Of a stretch of 64,000 bases of DNA, positions 63,544 to 64,000 are shown in pieces (position 1 is the stretch's first letter; each line of letters opens with the position of its first letter). The translations under genes and the position numbers were made by a program. The stretch is from Corynebacterium mendelii. Its GTDB lineage: Bacteria; Actinomycetota; Actinomycetes; Mycobacteriales; Mycobacteriaceae. A model generated the notes under the pieces. It ran no database searches, was not told the DNA's origin, and was given only the letters and a program-made list of their open reading frames with translations. The stretch covers positions 383,818 to 447,817 of the forward strand of contig NZ_JAFLEQ010000008.1 in the NCBI RefSeq assembly GCF_017307055.1, written 5' to 3'.

Positions 63544-64000
63544 ATGCTCATCTCGATTCGCCCCTCGCTGACAGAGGAGCCCATCGACGCTTCCCGCTCA
63601 CGGTTCATTTTTGCGCCGCTCGAGCCGGGATTCGGCTACACGCTCGGCAACTCGCTGCGCCGCACCCTGCTGTCGTCCATTCCGGGCGCCGCCGTGACCT
63701 CGGTCAAAATCGATGGTGTGCTGCACGAGTTCACCACCATCCCCGGCGTGAAAGAAGATGTCTCCGACATCATCTTGAACATCAAGGGACTGGTGCTGTC
63801 CAGCGACTCCGACGAGCCGGTCGTGATGTACCTGAGCAAACAAGGCGCCGGGGAAGTCACCGGCGCCGACATCCAGGCTCCGGCGGGAGTGGAAATCCAC
63901 AACCCCGACCTGCACATCGCGACGCTCAACGAGACCGGCAAACTCGAGATTGAACTCGTCGTTGAACGTGGCCGCGGCTACGTTCCCGCCACCATGGCGG
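63544..64000 (+). CDS. rpoA: RNA polymerase alpha subunit (3' part outside window)
   Basis: The first 152 codons are present, starting [20 protein letters not shown], with '[18 protein letters not shown]' of the N-terminal dimerisation domain. AAGGAG precedes the ATG. It is separated from rpsD by about 290 nt that include a 9-bp A/T-rich hairpin (63386-63406). The C-terminal domain is outside the window. Confidence 0.97.
   Translation, partial: MLISIRPSLTEEPIDASRSRFIFAPLEPGFGYTLGNSLRRTLLSSIPGAAVTSVKIDGVLHEFTTIPGVKEDVSDIILNIKGLVLSSDSDEPVVMYLSKQGAGEVTGADIQAPAGVEIHNPDLHIATLNETGKLEIELVVERGRGYVPATMA

Overview
The window is 64 kb of high-GC actinobacterial chromosome, most likely Corynebacterium or a close relative. 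The core genes rplN-rplX-rplE, rpsH-rplF-rplR-rpsE-rpmD-rplO, secY-adk-map, infA, rpsM-rpsK-rpsD and rpoA are all on the + strand and match corynebacterial proteins in length and sequence. No rRNA, tRNA, CRISPR array or insertion sequence was seen. The GC level and several TANNNT boxes 6-7 nt before start codons (apparent leaderless transcripts) fit that group.

The ribosomal-protein (spc/alpha) region is broken open and carries accessory cargo. (1) 1-2.6 kb: the 3' part of a membrane-anchored FecB-like solute-binding protein gene and a 46-residue secreted peptide, upstream of rplN. (2) 3.9-33.1 kb, between rplE and rpsH: a DyP-type peroxidase; an FMN-binding lipoprotein with its flavin transferase ApbE; an NhaC-type antiporter; an FMN reductase; a nearly complete [NiFe]-hydrogenase locus; two sugar ABC importers; two small membrane proteins; and a decayed fragment of a Wadjet JetD gene. 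(3) 35.9-56.9 kb, between rplO and secY: a complete glucuronate-to-pyruvate pathway with importer and ROK regulator, a glycerate kinase, and a sulfatase / ROK regulator / anaerobic sulfatase-maturase / TauE exporter group.

Hydrogenase locus. The structural genes hyaA (Tat-exported small subunit), hyaB (large subunit) and hyaC (cytochrome b) run leftward at 23.1-18.8 kb. Around them lie hypB, hypA2, hypF and hypE at 23.5-28.5 kb, and hyaD, hypA1, a large-subunit-like maturation protein, hypC2, hypC1 and hypD at 9.4-13.8 kb. HyaA would take electrons from H2 outside the membrane and HyaC would pass them to quinone. Two proteins stand out. HyaC carries about 165 extra N-terminal residues that look like the nucleotide-binding domain of a P-type ATPase. 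The large-subunit-like protein keeps all four Ni-Fe cysteines but lacks the terminal histidine, resembling HupK/HoxV-type scaffolds.

Uronate and sulfatase cargo. An ABC importer (binding protein plus two permeases, no ATPase), a DUF4091 glycosidase-like protein, UxaC, UxuB, UxuA, KdgK and Eda together take glucuronate to pyruvate plus glyceraldehyde-3-phosphate. The sulfatase has no signal peptide and sits beside its radical-SAM maturase and a sulfite/sulfate-exporter-like protein. This suggests that sulfated uronides are imported first and desulfated in the cytoplasm, with an oxygen-independent activation step. Together with H2 uptake this points to a facultatively anaerobic, possibly host- or sediment-associated lifestyle (inference).
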